Positions 52,788 through 64,000 of a DNA stretch of 64,000 bases are shown piece after piece. The position numbers and the translations under genes are program-made. The stretch spans positions 12,399,343-12,463,342 of the forward strand of contig NC_047063.1 in NCBI RefSeq assembly GCF_902459465.1, given 5' to 3'. Every line of letters begins with the position of its first letter. Position 1 is the first letter of the stretch. This stretch comes from Asterias rubens. Taxonomy: Eukaryota > Echinodermata > Asteroidea > Forcipulatida > Asteriidae. The notes beneath the pieces were generated by a model. It was not told the origin of the DNA. It worked only from the letters and a program-made list of their open reading frames with translations, and did not search any database.

Positions 52788-54586
52788 TTTTTTTTTTGGG
52801 GGGGGGGGGGGAATTATACCAGAGGTATTGAGGAAAATGTTAAATTTGCCGTCTGTGGCTCATGCCGCGATCAACCTTGCACATTCAAAACGCTACAATG
52901 TGACCTCTAAAGGGTAGTTTCTTAAAGACATGAATGAGACATGAAGAAAAACATGGAGTTGTTTCTTCACAATGAATGACATTCCTTGTCAGTTTGATGA
53001 ACCGAAATGCATCACTTAACAACAAATAATTTATAACCAATGAAATCCCCGCCCACAAATTACACACTTAATTTAGTTTCATTTTTATTTTCTAACCCCA
53101 TGATTTAACATATTTCGGTAAACCATGGGGAAACTCAGTCAGGTGATCGAGAAACACTTTGAACAAATTTGTGGGGATGGGGGGGGGGGGGCAGAAGATC
53201 TCTTCAAAACATTCATACCTCCATGGTTTATCATCTTACGGCCAATTTAGTTAGGTGATCAAAAACATTGGGTGTGGGGGGGGGGTGGGGCAGAAGGTCT
53301 CTTCAAAATATTTGTTGAGCAAGTGCCTCATCTAAATCGTTACCAGCTGCTGAGGGCCGGGTGACGTCATCTCGTTATGTTCTAGAAGTGCGTCAACTTC
53401 GATTTCGTCATACTCAGTGAGTAAAACAAGAAACATTTATCGTACGTGTGACGTAGGCCAATTGGCCGAATAACACTGTATGGAACACAAAATGTACCAT
53501 TATTACACACACCAGACTTGTGGTGATTTATTATCATAATTATTCCTAATCTATGCAGTTAAACTACTTATCAGGACACTGATTGGCTCAGCTGTCAGTG
53601 ATGTATATGACGAGAAACAGACTCGTGATTTATTAGCATAATTTTGTCTAATCTATGCGCTGATATCACTTATCCAGTGCACTGATTGGCTAATGTAGCT
53701 CGTTGGAATTCTGACTGAGCGATGATACGCCATTAAGGAATGCTACCCAAACAACTTGAAGTATGCCAGGCATCTGATGTGGCGTATTTGGGGTCTGAGT
53801 CCGAGTGCTTTTGCTAAACTTGCTCTAGTCATTTTAAGCCATCAATAATTGAGTGTCAAGGCCGTATGTTGTTATGATGACGCAAAATGCGCCATGTTAC
53901 CATAGCAAAACTCAGTGGTCTATCATTCCAACAGAATACATAAATACTTTCCGCAACACCCAAGTTCAGAAATTAAAACATCCCAAGATGTGTATTGGGT
54001 TCTATTTCTATGGTATTGATATATCGCCAGCGGCCATTGTGTATGTAATAACTATAAATTGGCCAATTCATAGCCCTCAAATTTTTACCAGTACACTCGT
54101 ATACAATGTAGGTACACTGTAGACTGTCCATAGCTATATAGACAACTCATTAATTTGTGATGACTTGGTCATTGCAGTTCTACCTATAAGATAACATTTC
54201 ACTCGAGCGCCTGGCGCAAGTTCATTTTTATTTGCGGTCTCAACTTTTTCCTTGGTACCCAGCACATTTCACTTTTGACAGCTTTCACCTTGAATGGTAA
54301 ATATAGCCAACGGGAATCTGTCGTTGTAGAGCAGACTTGTTTCGTGTTTTATAGCGGCGGCGGGACACAATTGCCCACTCTAGGGGGTCGGTCATCTACG
54401 GTAGGCAGGTTCACTCCGTGGTCCACATCGGAGAAGTGTCAAGAAACAACGGCACACAGACCAAACTTATCAACTGGCCGTCTCTAAATTGACTCAAATT
54501 AGACGTTATTGCTCGAGGATTAACTCTAAAACTTTGCAACCTAATCGTGGTTTTATTTTGCGGGTAAAACAAAAAGGACTTAGAGG

Positions 54587-54844
54587 ATGAGTGTTGGAAG
54601 CCGGGGGGCATCGTGCTCGGATGTCACGACGGGATCTACGGGCCCTGCAGCGGGCGGAAAGGGGGATGACTCCACCGTGACTCAGTCGCAAACGACCGGT
54701 AGTGATGCCACATCGGGAGCCGCTGCTGACTGCAGCATGGCTACGGACAGTAGCGAAGCGGGGGATTCGCCCAGAGATTATAACAAAATGAAATATCACT
54801 CCAGTAAAATGGATCTCAATTTGATGATTCTACGAGATCAGATG
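54587..54844 (+). CDS. FAM89/LURAP-like gene, first coding exon
   Basis: ATG at 54587 (MSVGSRGASCSDV) within a locally G+C-rich block. Donor CAGATG|gtgagt, phase 0. Confidence 0.75.
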
Positions 54845-57800
54845 GTGAGTATTTCTTGGTTTTCTCATTTAAAATTGTAGTAACTTTCCAACAAGGGGCG
54901 TGGCCTTGTAATGGTCATTGGTCCTCATCCAAACTCAAGATGTCATGTTTTCACTGAAACCATGGTTCGACCAGTATTATTGAATTGCGAGACAAATTGT
55001 AGGGAAAACATACTGGGGTTTCCTATCACTCCTTTGTTCCCCTGCCATTGCGGTAACTCAGAGTAAACTAAAACAAAAGGAGTCCCTCCGTAATGGGATG
55101 GTAAATAGTTCAGCTTTCTCACTTGACTGAAGTAATAATACACAGTCCCTTTTTAAGACACATCTTCAAGGAATACATCATGGGTTTGGTGAAGTCATTC
55201 TAACCATCTTCTCTTTTTTTTCAAGGGGGAAAAGAACTTTATACTATAGGCCTAATTCAAGCACAGTGTGCGGCCATATAACTTATATTTGCGATATGTT
55301 GCTTTCTTTGTGAGGGAGTAACATTAAAACGAACCCGCTTTGTTGTTATCCTTATGACCTTTCAAGATAGGGTCATCGATTGGTGAGAACTCAAAAAAGC
55401 AGTGGCCATAAAAACTCAGTCTGGTGAGAAGCACTGCAGTTGTTGATAGGATACATTATTTTGAGAAAGGATTCCCATCGAGGTAATTCGGATAATGTTT
55501 CACCCAAAAACATTTGAATCTAAAAAACAATATAATGCACAAATCGTTTGTCAGATTTCGGGTTGGTGTCCGTTCGCAAATGCTGCGGCCAGAGATGCGG
55601 TTAGTGCCCGCTGCCCATATCCCTAATTCGACGTCTTTGTGCGACAGTTTTGTTGTCTGTTTTCTCGGGATCGGCACATGGCACCAGCTACAACTTTCAC
55701 GTGACTTGTAATATATCTTCCTCAAAATTGTGCCTTTTACAATAACCAATCTGTGACCCTACTTTTGTACTCATTATGATTTCTTTTTTGATCTTTAGAG
55801 AGGACTTCATAATAGCTATATATAGCTATCAGATTGTTTGAAATAAAGTTATAAAAGTTTTAATGGTGTCTTAATTTCTTAATTTTGGCGTCTCCCTTTA
55901 CAATTGACGTGTGGTACGCACTTTTCCCCGTGCTTTCTGAGTTGATCCCACAGGGGGAAAACACATTGGTGTGAATAAAACCACAAAACATAGGTTTGTA
56001 TTTCCACGTTTACCCATCTGGTAGATTTGGGGTTTTTTTCCAGAAGGAAATATTGTACACAAGTCCTTTGCCGGTTTTATGAAAGACAGATACCTAATTG
56101 TATTGATAAAAGGTTTTCATGTTATTTTTAGATTACTTTTTCTTACTTTACTTCAGTGAATGGTTTTTTATGTCCATTTCCAAATTGTATACATTCCTTT
56201 GAACCGGAAGCAGATGGGAAATATATTTATGTGACATGATGAAGATTTGTGGCATTTCACAGTTCTGCTGTGGTAATTGTGTAACTCTGGTCGAGACTTT
56301 AATTTCTTTACGCCTTTGTAAAAAGGAAACCGTCAGTTGTAAAATATGTTTTTGTTAGAAAAAGTTCAACTTTAAGTTTGACCTTTTATCTATGAAGGCG
56401 TTATTCTAAACTTATACACCACTTTAAAACAAACACTAAATTTTTCCTTGAAGTTGGTTTGAGTCTTGATTTGACATCGGCCGTTTCACCTTGATACACA
56501 ATGCACAGTCATACGTCATCCGTACCCTAGGGTCAAATAGAACGTTGCTTTGTTAAAACATTTCTCGCGCATTCTTTTTCTTTTGTTTCAAAGTCTTACA
56601 ACTCGTAATTTATACGAGACATCATTGTAAATGATTTATGAAGATGCACTTCAAAACGAGATTTATAAACCTTGAAATTACATGTTTCATGCTTGCTTAT
56701 TTCTTATTTTGCTTTTTATTTTGTTATGTTTTTATTTTACAAAAGGGTATTGTGGCTGTGGTTGTGTGCCCTAAATACTCACTAGGGCTACAACAACAGC
56801 TTTTTGAGGAACTTCAAGTCAACAGCATTTTGTTTTCTGGTGAACATATCTTGACTCGTAATAATTGTATAGCTCGTATAAAACTAAATATTTATGATTA
56901 GTGTCTTTCTTCGCTTCGATTTCACCAAATTATTTACCGCAAAAAAATGTGAAACTACTCGCAGGTCAAGTTCAAATAAAATCTTGGTATTTTGCCGGGA
57001 GGCCTGGAAATCTTGTTTTGATGTTTGATGGGGGGGGGGGGGGGGGGAGGTTGGGAGGTCACACCAAGAGGGTCGATCGTAAACCACATTAAAAATCTGG
57101 ATTAATTTGGTCTTAACCCCAAAGGGAGGTATCCAAGCTCAGCTCCCAGTGGACACCAGCGAGTGTAGCGGGAACCACCCGTGCCGTTATCGTAGTCTTG
57201 CCTCCAGTCCTAATAAACATTTCAGCGTATGTGAGTGTTGTAAGTAGGTTTCTGGATCGGGGGACTTGGGACTGCTTTGCTTTATTGCCTTAGAGAGACT
57301 ACGAAATAGAGAGGGTTGAGTGAGATGGAGCCGCACGTAAACCGTAGACCATTCGGGGCTTTCAGGATGTACTTTTAAAATAAGGACAATGAATAATCCG
57401 ATGTTCTAGATTCATTATGACGGAATAATTTCATGTAAACTTTTCCCGCCAATGGTGTTAGCCGTATACACTGCACTGCGGTATCTCCGAATCTAAATCA
57501 AAGTCGGCAAAACATTGGAAACGTCACACAATGGAGGACTATTTACCTCCATATTCACATTAACTTTTTTTGAAAAAGACAATGAATGAATGTCAGTTTT
57601 TAGACGTGGGAGGAAAACGCATTCGCTATTGCCAAGCATACGCACGGATGTGACATTTCAAAGCGCCGCTTGAATAGCATATCGACCCGATCAAATGTCG
57701 TAGTCTTGAAACCAAAGGTGTGATTACAATGATGAGGCACATGACTCGTTGTGACCCCCTCCCCCCTTTTACCCTCAACATAAACTTTCATGAGAGTTGT

Positions 57801-60800
57801 GGAATTTAGGTCGCGATGACGCACTTGTCATTACACCAGCATCCTCAACTCACTGAGGTGACGTGGTTTTACAAAGATGACGAGGACAATTCTTTGAACT
57901 TTTTCTACACAAGTCACAATATTTTGTACCCCATCGTCCGAACAGTCTTGTTGCAGTGATAGCACACAACACCACATCCCGCTGTTGCGATCATACAACC
58001 AAGCAACTCTTTTTCATACTTATCTTTTCCATTTTGCATCGGAGGAAGAAGTTGTTGCTTAAAGTAATGATTATTATACTTTCCTTATTTTATTTACTAA
58101 AGACTACTACGGCTATCTCTGCCATTGTCAACCATTTATCATAATCAATGTGTTAAAACGCCTTATTTCACAAACTCGGTAACATTAGAGTTATTTGACC
58201 AAAAAGGAATTTCCTAGTAGATTTAACTAAAGTATTTGAAGAAACAGAAGCGCGACCAACTTGGTCTCGGAATTTCGAATACACGCGAGATTTGCACAGT
58301 CCATCATAAAAACCATCACTCAGAGAAATGAATGTCCCTTTAATGAGAAGTTGTTTTTCAGAGAGACAGAAACAACTCTGTGTTATTTTTAACAAGGCAC
58401 ATGCTCGGTAACCTGACTACCTTTAGGGCTATTACTGTATTTCACATGGCGGTTACCATGTTCAGTTTCAGACTACTGGAATTTCAGGTATGGAGACTTA
58501 TGGTTCTCAAACATAGACTTCAATTCCAATCATACCCTAAAGATGTAAATAGTGCAACCCAACTGTGTTTGCAGCGCCCTGACCAAATCCCAGAAAATTA
58601 TGAGGAATGTTTTTAACTTGAAAGAATTCTTTGCGTGAAGTCAATGATGGTTTGAAATGAGAAGTATAATAGGCTAGGCCTGGGGGTTTCTTAATTTGTT
58701 TTTGGCGGGTGTACTTTCGTTTAATTGAGTAAATTTCCTGATTTGGAGCGACAGGATTACATAAAATTACATTGAAATCTGCAAGATTTCTTTGAAACGA
58801 ATGTGTTACTTTTTTCCTGAAATAGGAAAAAGTTGGTCATCCATTAAATTGGTTATAACGATTTAATCATAAAAGGTGTGTGAAATTATATTTCAAAGAG
58901 GACTTGTCAACATCACCACAACGATGTGTCGTGACGTCACACTTTGCTTTGCTTAGCAGTTAAAGTTGGTACACGAACTTAAGATCAATCTTTTAAAAGG
59001 GTTCGAATCCCAATCGTGTGATTTGCCTGTGGATTTTTTTCCCAGAACTCAAGAAAGTATACTGACTAAAACATCCGTTTGTAGGGTAAAAGAACTCAAT
59101 TATGATTATGCAAAAGTGTATATATATTTATTGTATTGTTCTCTTTTATTGAAGAATAAACGGCCAAACATCTCGATGTGTATCCTCAAAAACCTTCCAA
59201 GATTTGAGTTGAAACTATTGACCCTATGATACTCTCTGGCATCCCCAACCCAACCTAACCCAGCGGTTCATGGTCTAAGCGTCTCGTCTAAACACAACCC
59301 ACACTTAACCTTCCCACTTTGATCTGTGATCTATCCGTCTGTGTTTCCGACAATGCTTCACTTTCGGTTAGTCGGTGTAGTAAATCATTCAATCATATTG
59401 GATTACGGGGTTCTGACCCAAGGCCTCGTCAGTGGTAGTAGCCAGAGGCAAGAATCGTAACCAGTATTGAATGTCTTTTAATGATTGGAAACGATGATGG
59501 ACAGGAAACCGAATTGGTAATTTTTTTTCTCCCTCAAATTCAGTTGAAAAGTTCAGATGTTTTTGTAACTGTATTCATTCTTTAGTTTGGTTTCTTGTTG
59601 TTGTCCCTCTGTGCTTAGAGAAAGGACTCTCATAAGTAATACCATAACCCAATTCGCCAATCCCGTCAAAATAACAGAGAGACGAAACTCTTCCCATCAA
59701 CCTTGATAAAATAACTCAATAAATTGTTTGAGAAATGGCAGCGCAATTTTCTTTCTTTTTTTCAGGACAATGAGAGCACCCGGAAGACATTGTTGAAAAA
59801 TAACTAATAAATCAAACCGCGACCACATTTGTTACTTTTAAGTTTGTACCCAACACACTGAATTCACCTTTTTTAAAGAAGGTCCTTGAAAGCTTGTCGA
59901 GATCAACGAATAAAGGGTTTCAGAACAGTAATGTTATGTTTTTTGGACACTTGGCCATGTCACACGTAAAACCAAAAACAAAATGGGAATGCAAAATAAT
60001 TATAAATTTAAGAGTGGCTTAGGCTGGCTTTTCACATAATTCGTATAAAAAAAATTAAATTTCCCCGATGTCTGGATATTATGAATTCCAACGGGTTGAA
60101 TGTTTTTATCTACCATTCAAATAACCATGGAAATAATTCTTATAAATGATTGCAATGTCCTTGATAATTAGCAGGTGGTGCAGGTGTCCAATCTCATTGT
60201 GACGCAGCCCAATTGTTATGATGTTGTTTTTCGGCTCGCAGCCGGCCCCGACCACAAGGGAAAGGTGCTTGACCCAAATGTGGCCGATGGGCACAGAGCT
60301 ATGGTTCAATTTGAAAATAACAGGCCCTTTTCGAAAACCACGGCTTCGGCTTTGGATTCGGCCCAGGCTAGCTTGGCCCCGCGGCTGTTTTGACAATATT
60401 GCGCGTGCTTTGGGTACGCGCTCAGGGCTTCAGACGAGAGGACGAAGCCTGAAGCCGAATCCAAAGCCGAAGCCGTGGTTTCGAAAAGGGCCACAGTGTG
60501 TTATACTCGACCACTATACTTGTTTTAGTTCCAGGAGTTCAATGTATTTTATATTGTTATAAGACCGACGACGCGCGTGCAGCGCATCGTAACGTGTATG
60601 TTAACCATATATAGTTCTATGATTTTAACTCACAAAATGGAAGATCGTGGAGCAGACAGTATACAACTGCGTCAGAGCAAAAAGTCAATAAGAGTAGTGT
60701 CATAGGCTTTAAACCAAACGAAATAAGTCCATGTGTATGTTCCACCGTTTGACATTTTATAAAGCACTTATATCCCATGATAACCATTTGCACGGAATTA

Positions 60801-63170
60801 ATTTTCAAGAAATCTGGTTTTTGTTGTTTTTACACGAAGTCGCCTAACATCACAAGGAGAAGGACGGCCGTTTCAATGTGAGGCGAGGTAATACACTAAA
60901 CTGATTTAGGCACGTTGCTACACCCCTAAGCCTGAAACAGTGTTACCCCTTCACAGTCTTTAAGGATGTTTTATAATATCAAACAATGACCATGCTTTTG
61001 ATTTGTGTTTCAACAGACAAATCTCCAGTCATCCGGTAGCTCCCTCTCCCGTCAGCTTGCCTCCATGTACCGCAACCTCAAAGAGATCAAAGACGACGAT
61101 GAGGGCGAAGACGCCGACTCTGAGTACGAATCCGAAGATGAACAGATAGCCAGAGACGCTGTCGACACAGAAGATGACGTCAACAAGATGAGCGACTTGG
61201 AGAAAGACTACAGCGAGCCAAAGTTGAGGAGGTCAGTGTCGACGGGAAGTGGTAGAGGTAAGAAAGCAAAGAACGGTGGTCGCGAGTTGTCGAACGCCAA
61301 CGAGGTCACAACATCCGATGGGGGTCACCGTCGACACAGCAAGTCCAATAACAGCGTCGACGGTTCAGGAGAGTCGTACCAGGACTCAGACAGTGAATGC
61401 AGTCAATGTCTTTGCTGTAACTCGATCGCATCCTATAGCAGTACTCCATGGCGTTACGTCAGCCGAGGTGAAGGTTCCACAATGGATGAGGATAGTGACA
61501 GCTCGGAGTATTTTAGTGACGAGTCCGAGTACTCGACCACCACCTGTACCTCAATCCCATATGACGTCAACAAGCAGCAACGTGCGGGAGAAGACACAGA
61601 TGAGGGGAGGTTTGAGGATGCAGAGCCCGTTGCTGACCTTCGTATGAGCCCAGTTGGTTGTGAAAGCCCCCGGAAATGCAACTCCCAACCGGACCTACGA
61701 AGCCTGCTCGTTAGATCTGAATCTATAACAAAGGATACACCGAAGTCTGTCAAACCAGGTACCGAGGCGCAAGCACCCACCACGACAGAAGAGGAACAAG
61801 CCGAGGCTATAAAAGCTTCGTCCCTGATTGGAATTTTCAAGGAGCAAGAAGCAAAAGCCAAACAAGATCAGATGGCAACTATTGCCAAAGCAAAGAGAGT
61901 TGAAGAGCTTCGCCGGAAGAACTCAGAGATCCGCCTTCAGAACGAAAAGAAACGGAAGGCCGAAATGGAATCCAGGATGAAAGAGAAGACCAAGCAGGGA
62001 ATCAAGACTTCGCCTCTCGCAGCTGACAACGAGGAAATTGAAAAGATGAACATTAGGGACAGAATAAGTACCTTTGAAAAGCAGCAAAAAGAGGAAAGTA
62101 AAGAGAGTGCTGCAGATGCCAAGACAAAGCCGAATACAGAGACTGTGAAATCTAAGAATGTAGAAAAGGGGACGAATACAGAATCAGATGTGGGTACATC
62201 AGTCCAACAAATGCCTGATGTAATCCCAGATGTTACAGAAGGTAAGAACGATCAAGGAGATGTAGATGATCATGACAAGGTTCATCGCTCCCGTCGGCCA
62301 AAGTCTAAAATCGCCAAAACCACAATAGAAATCCCAGTCTCATGCCTGCCGGATCAGGTGGTTCATCCCCAGTCCGGTACAGCTCCCGACCAGCCAACCA
62401 TGATGACCTTCCAGGTACGACCCGTAGATATGGAGGCCGTGGGAGGTCCAATGCTCGTTGCGAGAAGCCCAAAACCCAAGAGAAAAACATCAAAGACCAT
62501 CGTCAGGTTATCATCGACAGAGTCACCACCGATGAGTGTTTCTGAGGCTACACTAGTATCTGATTCGAACACCGTCAAAATCAGCGGCACAGCCGGTAAG
62601 AAGCCTTCCGGTCATTCACACAGCGTATGCCCTCATTGCCAGAAGAAATCCAAACCAGGGGAGTCCAAGAGGGTCATGAAAGTCCTGCAGCTTCAGCCGG
62701 TGCCGGAAAGCCCGGATATGCCACCGATGTCCCCCGTCCAGAGAGCTGAAGAGTCGGCCCACATCATCCAGCAGCAGCCCGATGGCGGTCAGATCATTAA
62801 GATGATACCTACGAGTGCCAACAAACACAGCATCGTCCAGCGGCAGGAGTCTAGCAGCGATGGAGTCGTCTTCAGATTCAACATGGGTATACCAGAGAAT
62901 GCTCCTCTTCAAGTCGGTGACTACATCCGCATCCCGATACAGCCTCAGCAACCAAAGATCAGACATCAGGGTGGAGGGGTGGTCATCCGTACTGGTGGTC
63001 ATAGACGTCCGAATGAAGTCATCCAATTCAGTCAGTCACCACCTGGGGTGATAGTTCAGCCGTCCCAGAGCCCCTCGTCCGGAGGAGGGGTGACAGTCCA
63101 CATGGGTCAGCCTGGTGTGAGAGTTATGCCGAGTAAAGGTGGAGGCGTCAAGCTGGTATTCGGTTCTTGA
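54587..63170 (+). CDS. Large disordered/coiled-coil protein with FAM89/LURAP-like motif, 2 coding exons
   Basis: Exons 54587-54844 and 61017-63170 join in phase 0 to give 803 residues. The N-terminal 70 residues are Ser/Thr/Gly/Ala-rich. Across the junction lies MDLNLMILRDQM|TNLQSSGSSLSRQLASMY (75-104). It resembles the leucine-repeat segment of FAM89/LURAP adaptor proteins (LRKEMVGLRQLDMSLLCQLY in human FAM89A). Then come a Ser/Asp/Glu-rich region, a Lys/Glu-rich predicted coiled coil at about 345-415 (LIGIFKEQEAKAK, KRVEELRRKNSEIRL), a Pro/Gln-rich region and a Gly/Val-rich tail ending GGGVKLVFGS. The vertebrate relatives are far shorter, so this would be an extended form. The motif likeness is from memory and could be generic coiled coil; the gene structure is solid. 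Confidence 0.7.
58990..59075 (+). mobile_element. SINE S2 fragment
   Basis: B-box region GGGTTCGAATCCCAATCG followed by TGCCTGTGGATTTTTTTCCC and AGAACTCAAGAAAGTA. The 5' half of the head is absent. Confidence 0.5.
60323..60492. repeat. GC-rich foldback element
   Basis: GGCCCTTTTCGAAAACCACG with GCTTCGGCTTTGGATTCGGC pairs with GCCGAATCCAAAGCCGAAGC and CGTGGTTTCGAAAAGGGCC. Arms are about 42 bp with one indel, and the spacer is about 85 bp. Overlapping ORFs on both strands are palindrome artefacts. Confidence 0.88.
61017..63170 (+). CDS. FAM89/LURAP-like gene, last coding exon
   Basis: Acceptor gtgtttcaacag, 717 codons, stop TGA at 63168. Sustained high G+C and absence of stops over 2.1 kb in an AT-rich window make this the clearest coding block. 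The minus-strand and +1 ORFs over it are shadows. Confidence 0.85.
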   Translation, partial: TNLQSSGSSLSRQLASMYRNLKEIKDDDEGEDADSEYESEDEQIARDAVDTEDDVNKMSDLEKDYSEPKLRRSVSTGSGRGKKAKNGGRELSNANEVTTSDGGHRRHSKSNNSVDGSGESYQDSDSECSQCLCCNSIASYSSTPWRYVSRGEGSTMDEDSDSSEYFSDESEYSTTTCTSIPYDVNKQQRAGEDTDEGRFEDAEPVADLRMSPVGCESPRKCNSQPDLRSLLVRSESITKDTPKSVKPGTEAQAPTTTEEEQAEAIKASSLIGIFKEQEAKAKQDQMATIAKAKRVEELRRKNSEIRLQNEKKRKAEMESRMKEKTKQGIKTSPLAADNEEIEKMNIRDRISTFEKQQKEESKESAADAKTKPNTETVKSKNVEKGTNTESDVGTSVQQMPDVIPDVTEGKNDQGDVDDHDKVHRSRRPKSKIAKTTIEIPVSCLPDQVVHPQSGTAPDQPTMMTFQVRPVDMEAVGGPMLVARSPKPKRKTSKTIVRLSSTESPPMSVSEATLVSDSNTVKISGTAGKKPSGHSHSVCPHCQKKSKPGESKRVMKVLQLQPVPESPDMPPMSPVQRAEESAHIIQQQPDGGQIIKMIPTSANKHSIVQRQESSSDGVVFRFNMGIPENAPLQVGDYIRIPIQPQQPKIRHQGGGVVIRTGGHRRPNEVIQFSQSPPGVIVQPSQSPSSGGGVTVHMGQPGVRVMPSKGGGVKLVFGS

Positions 63171-64000
63171 CTTTTAAGACGGTCTTGAAGGAATTTAAAG
63201 GTTTTAGATGAGACCTCACTATCGGTGGAAAGTTATTCAGTCCTGACGTAGGAATAAAAGCAATCCTACAAAATGGCCGTTCCATTAAACATTGTGGATG
63301 CAGGACACAGATGCCATTGGCAATGAAAATTTCCCGGCACAATAAATTTGCGATAAAGCCCTTGCAACTATAATTTGAAGACATACTCAAATTTGATGTT
63401 TTCAGTGCCTTTGTGACGTTTTACCGCAGCGAAGTCGTTAAAAAAAACAAGAAAAACAGACTCATAAAATGATTGAGTTATATAAAAAAATCCATAAAGT
63501 GCAAGAAAGTATTGGCAAAAGTTTGCAGCACTACAGAGTGAGTGTCGGACGGAATCACTTCTAAAATGGATAGTTCACAAAAGTCAAAATTCCTCGGTGA
63601 AGTTGTTGTTTTTGAAAAAGACGGTTTCGGTGAAGGGCATAACAATTATATAGAGTGTTATTTATGTTGAGTAATACCTATAATCTATGTTAAAATATTG
63701 AAAACAGGTGATTTTAATCTTGAAGTAAGAGTGTCTTTCAGAGCTTGAATCGGATTTTCTTTCGTTTTAATCAAATTTATTTAAATGTGAGTGAATTATT
63801 GTTTAAGGTTAACTTAATATTTTGATGAAGGGAAATATTTCCGTTGTATGGATACGAGGCCAGAAAGGAAAGAAATAAAGGGATGGCCTGGCAAAATTGG
63901 TGCTATAAACTCCACACGTGGCACCTGACTAAAATTATTGCAACACGATAAATCTCCAACATGGAGATCAATTTTGTAATTCATGATTGATGATAAAATA
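63171..64000 (+). other. 3' UTR and downstream of the FAM89/LURAP-like gene
   Basis: Sequence turns AT-rich at once after the stop. Candidate polyadenylation hexamers AATAAA occur near 63250, 63340 and 63874. No further gene seen. Confidence 0.4.

Larger units (their letters stand above)
50804..54586. other. Spacer between DNAJB9 and the FAM89-like gene
   Basis: Includes the DNAJB9 3' UTR, a G-rich run (51138-51169), a large palindrome (51341-51516), an inverted GGACACT-family MITE (52415-52787) and G-runs at 52798-52811, 53179-53192 and 53276-53287. The stretch 53800-54586 becomes richer in G+C and is probably promoter and 5' UTR of the next gene. No other gene recognised. Confidence 0.35.
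54845..61016 (+). other. Single large intron of the FAM89/LURAP-like gene
   Basis: 6.2 kb. It contains a G-run near 57030-57048, a truncated SINE S2 (about 58990-59075), and a GC-rich foldback (60323-60492). ORFs at 55456-55749, 56638-56901, 57600-57824 and 60106-60562 show no domain. Nothing else recognised. Confidence 0.4.

Noticed and set aside
62616-63026. 136-codon minus-strand ORF.
   Set aside because: Shadow of the long plus-strand coding exon at 61017-63170.

Overview
This is a eukaryotic, animal-type window: AT-rich, with interrupted genes whose exons have clean GT-AG boundaries and matching reading phase, and introns and spacers packed with short non-autonomous transposons and tRNA-headed SINEs. 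The protein complement (GTSE1, cereblon, DNAJB9/ERdj4, a TMEM121-family protein) is metazoan. The dense foldback and MITE-like repeats and the divergent protein sequences suggest a marine deuterostome invertebrate, most likely an echinoderm such as a sea star. That species-level guess is inference; no marker sequence here fixes it.

Layout. (1) 1-2951, plus strand: the last coding exons of an unrecognised acidic-tailed protein whose 5' part lies outside the window, followed by a 44-bp minisatellite (3520-4260) and several kb of repeat-rich spacer. (2) about 10038-25490, minus strand: a GTSE1 homologue (microtubule, clathrin and mitosis adaptor), reconstructed as 12 coding exons plus a probable non-coding first exon, about 709 residues. 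(3) 27763-28811, plus strand: an uninterrupted 318-residue CDS for a TMEM121/CECR6-family multi-pass membrane protein. (4) 35015-44939, minus strand: a complete 10-exon cereblon (CRBN) gene, 475 residues, the substrate receptor of CRL4 ubiquitin ligase. (5) about 45322-50803, plus strand: a complete DNAJB9/ERdj4 gene (239 residues, ER J-protein), arranged head-to-head with CRBN over a start-region spacer of under 400 bp. (6) 54587-63170, plus strand: a two-exon gene for an 803-residue low-complexity, coiled-coil protein carrying a FAM89/LURAP-like leucine-repeat motif across its single 6.2-kb intron.

The rest is accessory DNA: a MITE family with ends reading like GGACACTATTGGTAATT (seven or so copies), two related TIR families, a loose group of elements ending in GATTTCACGAA-like sequence, three SINE families with tRNA-like heads, a (TAA)n tract of about 130 bp, tandem repeats, and a series of long inverted repeats, the most striking being an 87-bp-arm perfect palindrome at 51341-51516. 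No rRNA, intact tRNA gene, CRISPR array or autonomous transposase/reverse-transcriptase gene was recognised.

CRBN and DNAJB9 both act in protein quality control, so their probable shared promoter is the most suggestive functional arrangement. The other genes have no evident link to one another.
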